Below, piece by piece: positions 25,568 through 33,244 of a stretch of DNA of 64,000 nt (positions are counted from its first letter, which is position 1; each line of letters starts with the position of its first letter). Origin of the DNA: UBA117 sp049975245 (GTDB taxonomy: Archaea; Methanobacteriota; Methanobacteria; Methanobacteriales; Methanobacteriaceae). Under the pieces are notes generated by a model. The model was not told the DNA's origin. It searched no databases and worked only from the letters and a program-made list of their open reading frames with translations. The DNA is taken from positions 37,730 through 101,729 of the forward strand of contig JBNGDB010000007.1 of the NCBI GenBank assembly GCA_049975245.1, in the 5' to 3' direction. Both the position numbers and the translations under genes were made by a program.

Positions 25568-25891
25568 TTGAGCGACATCGAAGATATACGCCGAAAAAGA
25601 ATGCAAGAATTACAGCAAAAGGCTGCTGAATCTGAAGCACAAGAACAAGCACGACAAGAACTTGAAATGCAGAAAAAGCAAATTTTAATGCAAATATTGA
25701 CACCTGAAGCTCGTGGAAGACTGGCAAATCTTCGACTGACTAAACCAGAGTTCGTAGAACAAGTTGAACTCCAAATTATCCAGTTAGCACAAATGGGGCG
25801 AATTCAGTCTAAAATCAATGACGAACAACTAAAAGAGCTTCTTAAAAAACTTTCCGGTAAGAAAAGAGAAATTAATATAACCAGAAGATAA
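25568..25891 (+). CDS. PDCD5-family DNA-binding protein
   Basis: 107 residues. Helical protein related to human PDCD5: an N-terminal Glu/Gln/Arg-rich helix, then ILTPEARGRLANLRLTKPEFVEQVELQIIQLAQMGRI and a basic tail. Archaeal members bind nucleic acid non-specifically. TTG start with GGAGGTTG upstream. It directly follows S19e and is followed after 6 bp by a PP-loop gene, so it lies inside the operon. Confidence 0.93.
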   Translation: MSDIEDIRRKRMQELQQKAAESEAQEQARQELEMQKKQILMQILTPEARGRLANLRLTKPEFVEQVELQIIQLAQMGRIQSKINDEQLKELLKKLSGKKREINITRR

Positions 25892-25897
25892 TTAAAA

Positions 25898-26485
25898 ATG
25901 AAAGCTTGTGTGCTATATAGTGGTGGAAAAGATAGTTCATTGATTTCAGTTATATTAAAAAAATTAGGATATGACTTAGAACTATTAACTGCAAACTTTG
26001 GTATTTCTGATTCATGGCGATCAGCAAAAAGATCTTCTGAATCATTAGGATTTAAGCATGAAGTTTTAAGAATGGATCCTAAAATAATCGAAAAAGCTAA
26101 ATCAATCATAATAAAAGATGGTTTTCCTAACAATGGTATAAACTATATTCATAAAAAAACTATTGAAAAAGTGGCCCAACAATATGATATTATAGCTGAC
26201 GGTACAAGAAGAGACGACAGAACACCTAAACTTAATATGGATGAAATAAGGAGTTTAGAGGATAAATATGGAGTAGAATACATAAATCTTCAAGGTTTTG
26301 GTCATAAAACCATAAATTATCTGTCAAAAAATCTTTTTATAATAAAAAAGGAAGAAAGTAATTCTGAAAATTCTGATTATGAAACAGAGATCAGGGCTTT
26401 AATTAAGGAATCAGAAGGTAAAAAAACTGCCACTTCATTGTTTCCCCATCATATCCAGACCAGAGTAATTGGATGGAAAAAATGA
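25898..26485 (+). CDS. PP-loop ATP pyrophosphatase family protein
   Basis: 195 residues with the N-type PP-loop SGGKDSSLIS at residues 8-17, so it activates a substrate by adenylylation like tRNA thiolases or ExsB/QueC. Other landmarks are ADGTRRDDRTPKL and SLFPHHIQTRVIGW near the C-terminus. It lacks THUMP and zinc domains of known thiolases. Its fixed place beside PDCD5 and L39e suggests RNA modification, but the substrate is unknown. I recall the archaeal group being listed as DUF7411. Confidence 0.8.
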   Translation: MKACVLYSGGKDSSLISVILKKLGYDLELLTANFGISDSWRSAKRSSESLGFKHEVLRMDPKIIEKAKSIIIKDGFPNNGINYIHKKTIEKVAQQYDIIADGTRRDDRTPKLNMDEIRSLEDKYGVEYINLQGFGHKTINYLSKNLFIIKKEESNSENSDYETEIRALIKESEGKKTATSLFPHHIQTRVIGWKK

Positions 26486-26586
26486 ATTAAAATAACTATT
26501 AACAAATGATTTAAATGATATAATGAATTTTAATGATTACATAAATAATAGCTTTTTAATCAAATAATATTAATCAGGTGAATGTA

Positions 26587-26742
26587 ATGAGTAGAAATAG
26601 ACCATTAGCTAAAAAATTAAGGCTTGCCAAAGCAAATAAACAAAATAGACGTGTACCTTTATGGGCAATGTTAAAAACCAACAGAAAAGTAAGAACTCAT
26701 CCAAAAATGAGGCATTGGAGAAGAAGTAAAATTAAAGCATAG
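26587..26742 (+). CDS. rpl39e: Ribosomal protein L39e
   Basis: 51 residues: MSRNRPLAKKLRLAKANKQN followed by RRVPLWAMLKTNRKVRTHPK and MRHWRRSKIKA, the universal small basic eL39 of the large-subunit exit tunnel. AGGTGA lies about 8 nt upstream of ATG. L31e follows 12 bp downstream. Confidence 0.98.
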   Translation: MSRNRPLAKKLRLAKANKQNRRVPLWAMLKTNRKVRTHPKMRHWRRSKIKA

Positions 26743-26754
26743 GAAGGGTTTTAA

Positions 26755-27000
26755 ATGGAAAAAGTCTATGTAATCCCACTTAGAAAAGTTAAAAACGTTC
26801 CAAGGACAATCAGAGCCCCAAGAGCAATTAGACAAATAAAAGAATTCATTCAAAAACACATGAAATCAGATGAAATTAAATTAGATGCATCTGTTAATGA
26901 AAAAATATGGGAAAGAGGAATACAGAAGATACCTCCTAAGATTAAGGTTAAAGCCGTAAAAGAAGAGGACGGTACTGTAGAAGTCACCTTAGTTGAATAG
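26755..27000 (+). CDS. rpl31e: Ribosomal protein L31e
   Basis: 81 residues: KVYVIPLRKVKNVPRTIRAPRAIRQIKEFI and IWERGIQKIPPKIKVKAVKEEDG are the eL31 signatures. It sits near the exit tunnel beside SRP and chaperone docking sites. AAGGG precedes ATG. eIF6 begins 8 bp after its stop. Confidence 0.98.
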   Translation: MEKVYVIPLRKVKNVPRTIRAPRAIRQIKEFIQKHMKSDEIKLDASVNEKIWERGIQKIPPKIKVKAVKEEDGTVEVTLVE

Positions 27001-27008
27001 GTGATCAG

Positions 27009-27683
27009 ATGATAAGAAGAATAAATCTGAATGGGAATCCAAATATTGGTGTTTCAGTTTCTACAACAGATAATGTAGCTATTGTTCCCATAAATATGCA
27101 AGATTCAGCCATAGAAGTAATAAAAGAAGCTTTAGATGTTTCTGTTATTAAAACTTCCATAAGTGGTAGCAGTCTTGCAGGGGCCTTATCAGTTGGAAAT
27201 TCCAATGGAATATTGTTATCAAGATATGCATTGGAAAGTGAAATAGAAAAAATCAAAAAATCTGGCATTGAGGTTGGAAAAATCCCGGACAGATTTACAG
27301 CAGTAGGAAACATTATTTTAGCAAATGATAATGGAGCAATAGTAAATCCATTACTTTCTGACGAATCTATTGACGTTATAGAAACCATATTAGACGTTGA
27401 TACAGAAAAAGCCACTATTGGCGGATTTAAAATTACTGGATCTGTTGCTACTGCCACTAATAAAGGCCTGCTGGTCCATCCCCAAACCTCCCCCAATGAA
27501 ATAGAAATAATAGAAAAAATAATGAAAGTACCGGCAGATATTGGTACTGTTAATAATGGAGTGGGATTAGTTGGTGCTTGTACAGCTGCTAATTCAAATG
27601 GAGTTATAGTAAGTCAAGACACCACAGGGCCAGAGCTCGTCAGAATAGAAGAAGCATTAGGCTTTCTTGAGGGATATTTATGA
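27009..27683 (+). CDS. eif6: Translation initiation factor 6 (anti-association factor)
   Basis: Binds the large subunit and blocks premature subunit joining. 224 residues built of five repeated units with pseudo-fivefold symmetry (NGILLS, NDNGAIVNPLLS, NKGLLVHPQTS, NSNGVIVS). GGTGAT lies 4-9 nt before ATG. Its stop overlaps the start of LX by 4 nt. Confidence 0.97.
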   Translation: MIRRINLNGNPNIGVSVSTTDNVAIVPINMQDSAIEVIKEALDVSVIKTSISGSSLAGALSVGNSNGILLSRYALESEIEKIKKSGIEVGKIPDRFTAVGNIILANDNGAIVNPLLSDESIDVIETILDVDTEKATIGGFKITGSVATATNKGLLVHPQTSPNEIEIIEKIMKVPADIGTVNNGVGLVGACTAANSNGVIVSQDTTGPELVRIEEALGFLEGYL

Positions 27684-27910
27684 AGACAAAAATATTTAGA
27701 ATTCAAGGGAAATTTATGATGGGTGAAAACCTTCAACCTTTTATTAGAGAATTAAAAGCAATAAATGAAGAAGATATATACGAAAAAATATATTCAGAGT
27801 TCGGAAGTAAACACGGAATTGGAAGAGACAAGATTAAAATCGAAGAAATCGAAGAAATTGCAGCAGAAGAAGCCCAAGATCCTGTTATAAAAACATTAAC
27901 AGGTAGGTGA
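27680..27910 (+). CDS. rplX: Ribosomal protein L18Ae (LX)
   Basis: 76 residues, KIFRIQGKFMMGENLQPFIRELKAINEEDIYEKIYSEFGSKHGIGRDKIKIEEI-type eL20/LX protein, found only in archaea and eukaryotes. ATGA overlap with eIF6 shows translational coupling. Prefoldin alpha follows after 4 bp. Confidence 0.96.
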   Translation: MKTKIFRIQGKFMMGENLQPFIRELKAINEEDIYEKIYSEFGSKHGIGRDKIKIEEIEEIAAEEAQDPVIKTLTGR

Positions 27911-27914
27911 TCTG

Positions 27915-28340
27915 ATGGAAGACCAGCAAAAGTTACAAAAAATGGTAGATGAGTTAAATCTCTACCAAAATCAAGCAGATTTGTTGCAACAACAGATTGA
28001 AACTGTTAGAGCTTCCATAGCGGAGTTAGAAATTCTTGAAGATACTTTAAATAATATTGAAGGGAAAGAAGGTTCAGAAGCTTTTGTACCTGTAGGTGCA
28101 GGATCATTTATTCAAGCAGACCTAAAAAATACTGATGAAGTTGTTATGAGTATTGGGGCTGGAGTAGCAATTAAAAAGAAAATAACTGATGCTAAAGAAA
28201 CTCTTAAAGCTCAGAAGGAAGATTTGCAAAATACTGAAGGTAAAATGATTGAAAATTTGCAGAAAATTTCGGATATTATAGTAAGACTTAGTCCTCAAGC
28301 CGAAGAACTTTTACAAAAAGTAAGAGGAAGTGAACAATAA
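27915..28340 (+). CDS. pfdA: Prefoldin alpha subunit
   Basis: 141 residues with two long coiled-coil helices (about 1-50 and 95-141) flanking the beta-hairpin segment VPVGAGSFIQADL and VVMSIGAGVAIKKK. The prefoldin hexamer holds non-native proteins for the thermosome. GGTGAT lies before ATG. The ftsY start codon touches its stop. Confidence 0.96.
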   Translation: MEDQQKLQKMVDELNLYQNQADLLQQQIETVRASIAELEILEDTLNNIEGKEGSEAFVPVGAGSFIQADLKNTDEVVMSIGAGVAIKKKITDAKETLKAQKEDLQNTEGKMIENLQKISDIIVRLSPQAEELLQKVRGSEQ

Positions 28341-29534
28341 TTGTTTGATTCTCTTAAGAAGAAATTTAACAGCGCTATAGGCAAAATTTCAGATAAAGTG
28401 TCTGAAGATGCTGAAGAAGAAGCCAAACAAATGGTTGAAGAAATTTCTTCTGAAGAAATTGAAGAAAAAGAAGAAGATATCTCTGAAGATGCAGAAATTG
28501 TAACTACCGGAAAAGAAGAGGAACAAACTTCTAAAAAATCTTTTTTCCCATGGAAAAGAGGTGAATCCTCTGAAGAAGAAAAAGAATTAAAAGAGGATTT
28601 ATCTACTGAAGATATTGAAGATGAAAATTCTTTGCCGAAAGAAGAAAAATCAGGGATCTTTTCATTTATAAGGGAAAAAACAATATCTGAAAAAGATATT
28701 GACGATATTCTATGGGAACTGGAAATGTCTCTTTTAGAGAGCGATGTTGCCTTAGAAGTTGCTGAAACTATAGTAAATTCCGTGAAAGATGACTTAATAG
28801 GTAAAAAAATTAAAAGAAGAAATGATATTGCTGAATTTACAAGAAATGCTTTGAAAGATGCTATTTCTAAAGTTTTAAATGTTGATGCCAAAGATCTAAG
28901 TGAAATGGCTAAAGAGTCCAGAAAATCTGGTGATCCTCTTAAAATTATGTTTGTAGGAATAAATGGAACTGGAAAAACAACCACTATAGCCAAAATTGCT
29001 ACTTTTTTAAAAAATGAAGGTTACACTCCAGTTATAGCTGCTGCTGATACATTTAGAGCTGGTGCAATAGAACAAATTAGCCATCACGCCGACAATATAG
29101 GTATCAAAATTATAAAACACCAAAAGGGTGCAGATCCTGCCGCTGTTGCTTATGATGCAGTTGAACATGCCAAAGCAAAGTCGAAAGAAATTGTTTTGAT
29201 TGATACTGCCGGACGTATGCAAACCAATGTTAATTTAATGGATGAGATGAAAAAAATCAAAAGAGTAGTTAACCCTGAAATAATCCTTTTTGTTGGTGAT
29301 GCCTTAACCGGCAACGATGCTGTTGAACAAGCATCGAAATTTGATGATGCAGTTGGTGTAAATGGTATTATTCTAACCAAAGCTGACGCAGATGCTAAAG
29401 GAGGAGCAGCTCTATCCATTGGTTACGTTATAAATAAACCTATTATGTTTTTAGGTGTTGGACAGTCTTATGAAGATATTATGGAATTTAATCCAGAATG
29501 GATGGTTGAACAGATTGTAGGTGCTGAAGATTAA
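28341..29534 (+). CDS. ftsY: SRP receptor FtsY
   Basis: GTPase receptor that docks SRP-ribosome complexes at the membrane. 397 residues: an acidic A-domain (about 20-110, rich in Glu), then the NG domain with GINGTGKTTTIAKIA near 206-220, AADTFRAGAIEQ, DTAGRM and TKADADAKGGAALS. TTG start immediately after the prefoldin stop, with AGAGGAAG inside the prefoldin end as the ribosome-binding site. It is the last gene of the cluster; the 100-bp spacer that follows is T-rich and shared with a converging gene. Confidence 0.97.
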   Translation: MFDSLKKKFNSAIGKISDKVSEDAEEEAKQMVEEISSEEIEEKEEDISEDAEIVTTGKEEEQTSKKSFFPWKRGESSEEEKELKEDLSTEDIEDENSLPKEEKSGIFSFIREKTISEKDIDDILWELEMSLLESDVALEVAETIVNSVKDDLIGKKIKRRNDIAEFTRNALKDAISKVLNVDAKDLSEMAKESRKSGDPLKIMFVGINGTGKTTTIAKIATFLKNEGYTPVIAAADTFRAGAIEQISHHADNIGIKIIKHQKGADPAAVAYDAVEHAKAKSKEIVLIDTAGRMQTNVNLMDEMKKIKRVVNPEIILFVGDALTGNDAVEQASKFDDAVGVNGIILTKADADAKGGAALSIGYVINKPIMFLGVGQSYEDIMEFNPEWMVEQIVGAED

Positions 29535-29636
29535 TAATCTAATTCTAATTTTATCCTAAACCTTATAATTAACCTTCATTTCATTGAAAAAATTATTGAA
29601 TTTCAATTTAACATCATATTAATTTATTTCTTAATT

Positions 29637-30326
29637 TTACAATTTAGTTCCACCGTAAACCCCGAAATAATAATATTTCCAAACAACATCTATTTCTTTA
29701 AATCCCGCTTTTTCCATCCATTCAAGATGGTCAGTTATTTTTGCAGGTATGTCCTCTTCTTTATGTTTTGGAAGCCATTTACTTTCTATTTCTCCTTTTG
29801 ATATTTTTTTCATCATATGTTTGTTCCATTTATCCATATATACATCTTGTAATTTTTCATTAGACCCTAACAAGATGTCAGCATTATAGAATACTCCTCC
29901 AAGATGGAGTGAATCGTAAATTTTTTGGTAAATTTTCTGTTTATCTTGATTTGTCAAATGATGGATGGCTAAAGAAGAAATAATCACGTCGAAATCCTGT
30001 TTAAAATTAAAATTACGAAAATCAATAGTTTTATATGTTATATCGTTATAGGGAGATAGTTTAATTTTTGCCATGTCGATCATTTTTTCAGCAAGATCCA
30101 GACATGTGATTTTTGAGTTTGGAAATTTATTTTTTATTTGTTTAGAAACATTTCCAGTTCCACATCCTAAGTCTAACACGTTAATTGGTGAAGACTCATG
30201 AAAAGGCAGTACTGATACTAATGATTCTATCATCTCCAGATAAGATGGGATAATAACCTTTATTATTCTATCAAACTCAACTGCCTCTTCTTCAAAATGA
30301 TTTTTTACATTTTCCAATTTTATCAC
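29637..30326 (-). CDS. Class I SAM-dependent methyltransferase
   Basis: 229 residues. Motif I VLDLGCGTGNVSKQI near 49-63, acidic motif II CLDLAEKMI, then DVIISSLAIHHL (motif IV). Substrate unknown; the layout resembles small-molecule methyltransferases of the UbiE/trans-aconitate type. Start is GTG 30326; a TTG nine bases downstream is also possible. It converges with ftsY and stands at the left edge of a gene group that differs from the syntenic core. Confidence 0.82.
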   Translation of the reverse strand: MIKLENVKNHFEEEAVEFDRIIKVIIPSYLEMIESLVSVLPFHESSPINVLDLGCGTGNVSKQIKNKFPNSKITCLDLAEKMIDMAKIKLSPYNDITYKTIDFRNFNFKQDFDVIISSLAIHHLTNQDKQKIYQKIYDSLHLGGVFYNADILLGSNEKLQDVYMDKWNKHMMKKISKGEIESKWLPKHKEEDIPAKITDHLEWMEKAGFKEIDVVWKYYYFGVYGGTKL

Positions 30327-30502
30327 TTCAGATATTATTGTTAAAATAAATTAACTTAAAATGATGTTGCAAATATTATAATTTTGCAAATAAATACTTT
30401 AGATATGTATGATAGAGTATAATAATAAACTTTAGAAAAATTATGGATTTTGTTATTATACTATAAATTTGAAAATTTTTTATTTTTGTAGGGGAGTTTA
30501 GA

Positions 30503-31192
30503 TTGATTTTGCCACATGATAAAATTGTGGATTTACCAGAACTAAGGGATAAATTATTTGTTTTTCGAGATAGAGATCATGCTGGTGAAATATTAGCAAC
30601 AATGCTTATAAATTTTAAGGAAACTAATGCAGTTGTTCTGGCCATTCCTGCTGGCGGAGTACCTGTTGGAGATGTGGTTGCTGATAAATTAAATCTTCCA
30701 ATTAATGTAGCGGTGGTAAGTAAAATAACTCTTCCATGGAATACGGAAGTGGGATATGGTGCTGTGGCATTTGATGGAACCGTATCTATTAATGAAAATC
30801 TGGTTAAACAAGTTGGATTGGAAAAAAGTGAAATAAAAAAGGGGATAGAAGAAACCCTTAAAAAGGTTAACAGCCGAGCAAAAAAATTTTTTATGGATAA
30901 AAATCCGCTTAATGTGGATGATCGTACAGTTATACTGGTAGATGATGGTGTAGCGTCAGGTTTTACTGTTTTAGTAGCAGTTGAAGCTTTAAAAAATTTA
31001 AATTGTGGTGAAATAATTTTATCCGTTCCAACTGGGAGTTTAGATCGTCTCATTTCAATAGAATCTAAAGTTAATAAAATTTATTGCCCAAATGTTCGCA
31101 GAAGAGGATTATTTGCAGTGGCAGATGCTTACCAATATTGGTCTGATGTAAGTGAAGATGAAGTTATCAATATACTAAAAAAAAGAGGTTAA
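30503..31192 (+). CDS. Phosphoribosyltransferase-domain protein
   Basis: 229 residues with a type I PRTase fold: the PRPP-binding loop VILVDDGVASGFT near 147-159 and AIPAGGVPVGDVVADKL near 52-68. This corresponds to the COG1926 group, whose substrate is unknown; it may be a nucleobase or acyl-phosphate hydrolase rather than a true transferase. TTG start with GGGGAG at 30491-30496. A mini trypsin-like gene starts 6 bp after the stop. Confidence 0.85.
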   Translation: MILPHDKIVDLPELRDKLFVFRDRDHAGEILATMLINFKETNAVVLAIPAGGVPVGDVVADKLNLPINVAVVSKITLPWNTEVGYGAVAFDGTVSINENLVKQVGLEKSEIKKGIEETLKKVNSRAKKFFMDKNPLNVDDRTVILVDDGVASGFTVLVAVEALKNLNCGEIILSVPTGSLDRLISIESKVNKIYCPNVRRRGLFAVADAYQYWSDVSEDEVINILKKRG

Positions 31193-31197
31193 ATTTG

Positions 31198-31695
31198 ATG
31201 AGTTTGAGCCATATTCCATTAAAAGCAGGGGCTACTGTGGAATGTAATGGTAAAAAGGGAGTGTTAGGGGCAATTATTTTTTATAAAAACAAAATCTGTG
31301 CTCTAAGTGTTTATCATCTTATTCGGGCAGCAGGATGTTCCCTGAACAGTAAAGTTTCCCTAAATGGAATTAAAGGAAGTGTTTTAGAGATTTTAATGGA
31401 TTTAGATTTGGTGATTATTGAAACTAACCTGCGTAAAAAAGAGGTAGAACTATCCCAATTAGACCAGCCCCAAATAGGAAGTGCATATGCACTAAATGGG
31501 ACTAAAAAGAATATATGCAGAATATTAACTGTGGGAAAAACATATCATTATCTCTCTTTTCCCCATCGAAAACTGCCTCTTCCAGGAGATAGCGGATCCC
31601 CCATAATACAGAATGAAAAGGTGGTGGGAATATTATCTTCTGTTTTTTTTAATAATGCAGCAGGAATAGCAGTGTCTATTGAAAGATTTATTTAA
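31198..31695 (+). CDS. Minimal trypsin-like serine peptidase domain protein
   Basis: 165 residues with no signal peptide or membrane helix. I read a chymotrypsin-fold triad: His40 in LSVYHLIR, Asp70 in DLDLVIIE and Ser132 in PGDSGSPII, followed by KVVGILSS. The GDSGSP motif with the flanking glycines is the strongest evidence. It is smaller than HtrA and lacks PDZ or anchors, so it is probably cytosolic. GAGGTT at 31185-31190 sets ATG 31198 (TTG 31195 is the alternative). It follows a PRTase gene within 6 bp. Nutrient or regulatory proteolysis is possible; the triad could also be a fold relic. Confidence 0.7.
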   Translation: MSLSHIPLKAGATVECNGKKGVLGAIIFYKNKICALSVYHLIRAAGCSLNSKVSLNGIKGSVLEILMDLDLVIIETNLRKKEVELSQLDQPQIGSAYALNGTKKNICRILTVGKTYHYLSFPHRKLPLPGDSGSPIIQNEKVVGILSSVFFNNAAGIAVSIERFI

Positions 31696-31702
31696 ATTTT
31701 TA

Positions 31703-31888
31703 TTATTGTCTATCACACAGCAGATTTCCACCTACACCTACATCTTCTGAATCCATCTCTCTAATCAAAACAATCATGGCTTGTTCAGGTAAGTTTAATA
31801 TTTTACTGGCTGATTTAGTGAAAGATTTTACTAATTCTTGTTTCTGTTGTTTAGTAATTTTAGGGGAATCTATTGTTATAACGGGCAT
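31703..31888 (-). CDS. 4-oxalocrotonate tautomerase family protein
   Basis: 61 residues, the typical 4-OT size: begins Met-Pro (PVITIDSPKIT), the N-terminal proline being the catalytic base after Met removal, and has IVLIREMDSEDVGVGG. GGAGG lies before ATG. It would tautomerise small keto-acids; in archaea the substrate is unknown. It converges with the mini-peptidase gene with only 7 bp between stops. Confidence 0.9.
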   Translation of the reverse strand: MPVITIDSPKITKQQKQELVKSFTKSASKILNLPEQAMIVLIREMDSEDVGVGGNLLCDRQ

Positions 31889-32062
31889 TTTAATCCTCCA
31901 TAATAATTTTTTTTATTAATTTTATTATGATTTAAATTAAATAACTAAAAAATTTTTCTTAATGATAGTAATTTTTTAAAAATTTATATTCTATAATTTA
32001 AAACCATAATTAATCCGAAAAATACTTTTTTTTATTCTGTCATATATTTTAGTGGTGAAAAT

Positions 32063-32572
32063 ATGAGTAAAATTGCAGTTTTAATTGATGATATGTTTGA
32101 AGATGCTGAATACACTGCCCCTGCCCACGCTTTTAAAGAAAAAGGTCATCAATTAACCCATGTAGGATTGGAAAAAGGAAAAATTGTCCGGGGCAAAAAA
32201 GAAAATACCGAAGTAACTATTGATAAAGCAATAGATGATGTTGAAGTGGAGGATTTTGATGCCCTTTTAATTCCGGGAGGTTTTTCTCCAGATAAGTTAA
32301 GAGCCCATGAAAATGTAGTAAAATTTACCCGTGAATTTATGGATAGTGAAAAACCAGTATTTGCTATATGCCACGGCCCCCAACTTCTAATCACTGCGCA
32401 AAGACTTGAGGGACGAAAAGTAACAGGATGGAAATCTATTGCACAGGATATTAAAAATGCCGGAGCGAATTACATAGATAAAGAAGTAGTAGAGGATGGT
32501 AATCTCATATCAAGCCGGCATCCCGGTGATCTGCCTTCCTTTATCGCCGCATCACTTAGAAGATTAGAATAA
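32063..32572 (+). CDS. DJ-1/PfpI family protein
   Basis: 169 residues with the nucleophile elbow FAICHGPQLLITA (Cys near 103) and ALLIPGGFSPDKLR. Members are cysteine peptidases, glyoxalases or deglycases; the ICHG pattern is of the PfpI branch. GGTGA precedes ATG. Free-standing, about 170 bp from the tautomerase gene. Confidence 0.93.
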   Translation: MSKIAVLIDDMFEDAEYTAPAHAFKEKGHQLTHVGLEKGKIVRGKKENTEVTIDKAIDDVEVEDFDALLIPGGFSPDKLRAHENVVKFTREFMDSEKPVFAICHGPQLLITAQRLEGRKVTGWKSIAQDIKNAGANYIDKEVVEDGNLISSRHPGDLPSFIAASLRRLE

Positions 32573-32727
32573 ATTTTTTTAAATAGAATAATGAATTGAA
32601 TAAATAATAGATCTAATATTTTATAAGTAGATATACGATTAGCTTATTATTTATTAAGAAATATCCATATAATTTAAATTAAAAGTGTATTAATAGACAA
32701 TATAGTATTTTTAAAAGGAGAAAATAT

Positions 32728-33183
32728 ATGTTAGGCGAAAAAGAGCTTATTAAATTATTTCCCGACTTTAAAGGATTGATAGAACCATCAGGGATTGATT
32801 TACCATTGGATAAGGTCTACATCCAGAAAGGTCCAGGATCACTAATTGACAACCAAAAAAATCTTCCAGAGCTAGAAGAAATTGAAGGGCCCTTATTTAA
32901 ATTAAAACCAAAAACAAGTTATCTAGTCACTATAGATAGAAAGATAAAAATACCTAAAGGATTTTCTATGTTGTATCTCCCCCGATCAACACTTTTAAGA
33001 TCTTTTATCTCCATACACACTGCAGTGGGAGATCCAGGATTTTACGGTACATTAAACTTCATGTTATATAATTATGGTAACTTTGATTATACAATTAAAA
33101 AAGGAGAAAGGATAGCACAAGGTGTAGTTTTTAATGTTACAGGTTCTGGAGAATATAATGGAAGTTATCAGGAATCTGATTAG
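32728..33183 (+). CDS. dUTPase / dCTP-deaminase superfamily protein
   Basis: 151 residues with PSGIDLPLDKVY, MLYLPRSTLLR, GDPGFYGTLNF and the substrate-facing QGVVF. It fits a dUTP diphosphatase (or DCD-like) trimer that keeps uracil out of DNA and supplies dUMP for thymidylate. AAGGAG lies before ATG. Whether it deaminates dCTP or only hydrolyses dUTP cannot be settled by eye; dUTPase is the better guess as a lone, short protein. Confidence 0.8.
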   Translation: MLGEKELIKLFPDFKGLIEPSGIDLPLDKVYIQKGPGSLIDNQKNLPELEEIEGPLFKLKPKTSYLVTIDRKIKIPKGFSMLYLPRSTLLRSFISIHTAVGDPGFYGTLNFMLYNYGNFDYTIKKGERIAQGVVFNVTGSGEYNGSYQESD

Positions 33184-33244
33184 TTTAATTAAAGAATAAA
33201 ATAAAAAATTTATTTCATCATTTTAATTTTTTAAAATATTAATA

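Noticed and set aside
28295..28993. 232-residue Ser-rich minus-strand frame opposite ftsY
   Set aside because: It mirrors the acidic Glu-rich A-domain of FtsY in the opposite frame, has no ribosome-binding site and no homology I recognise.
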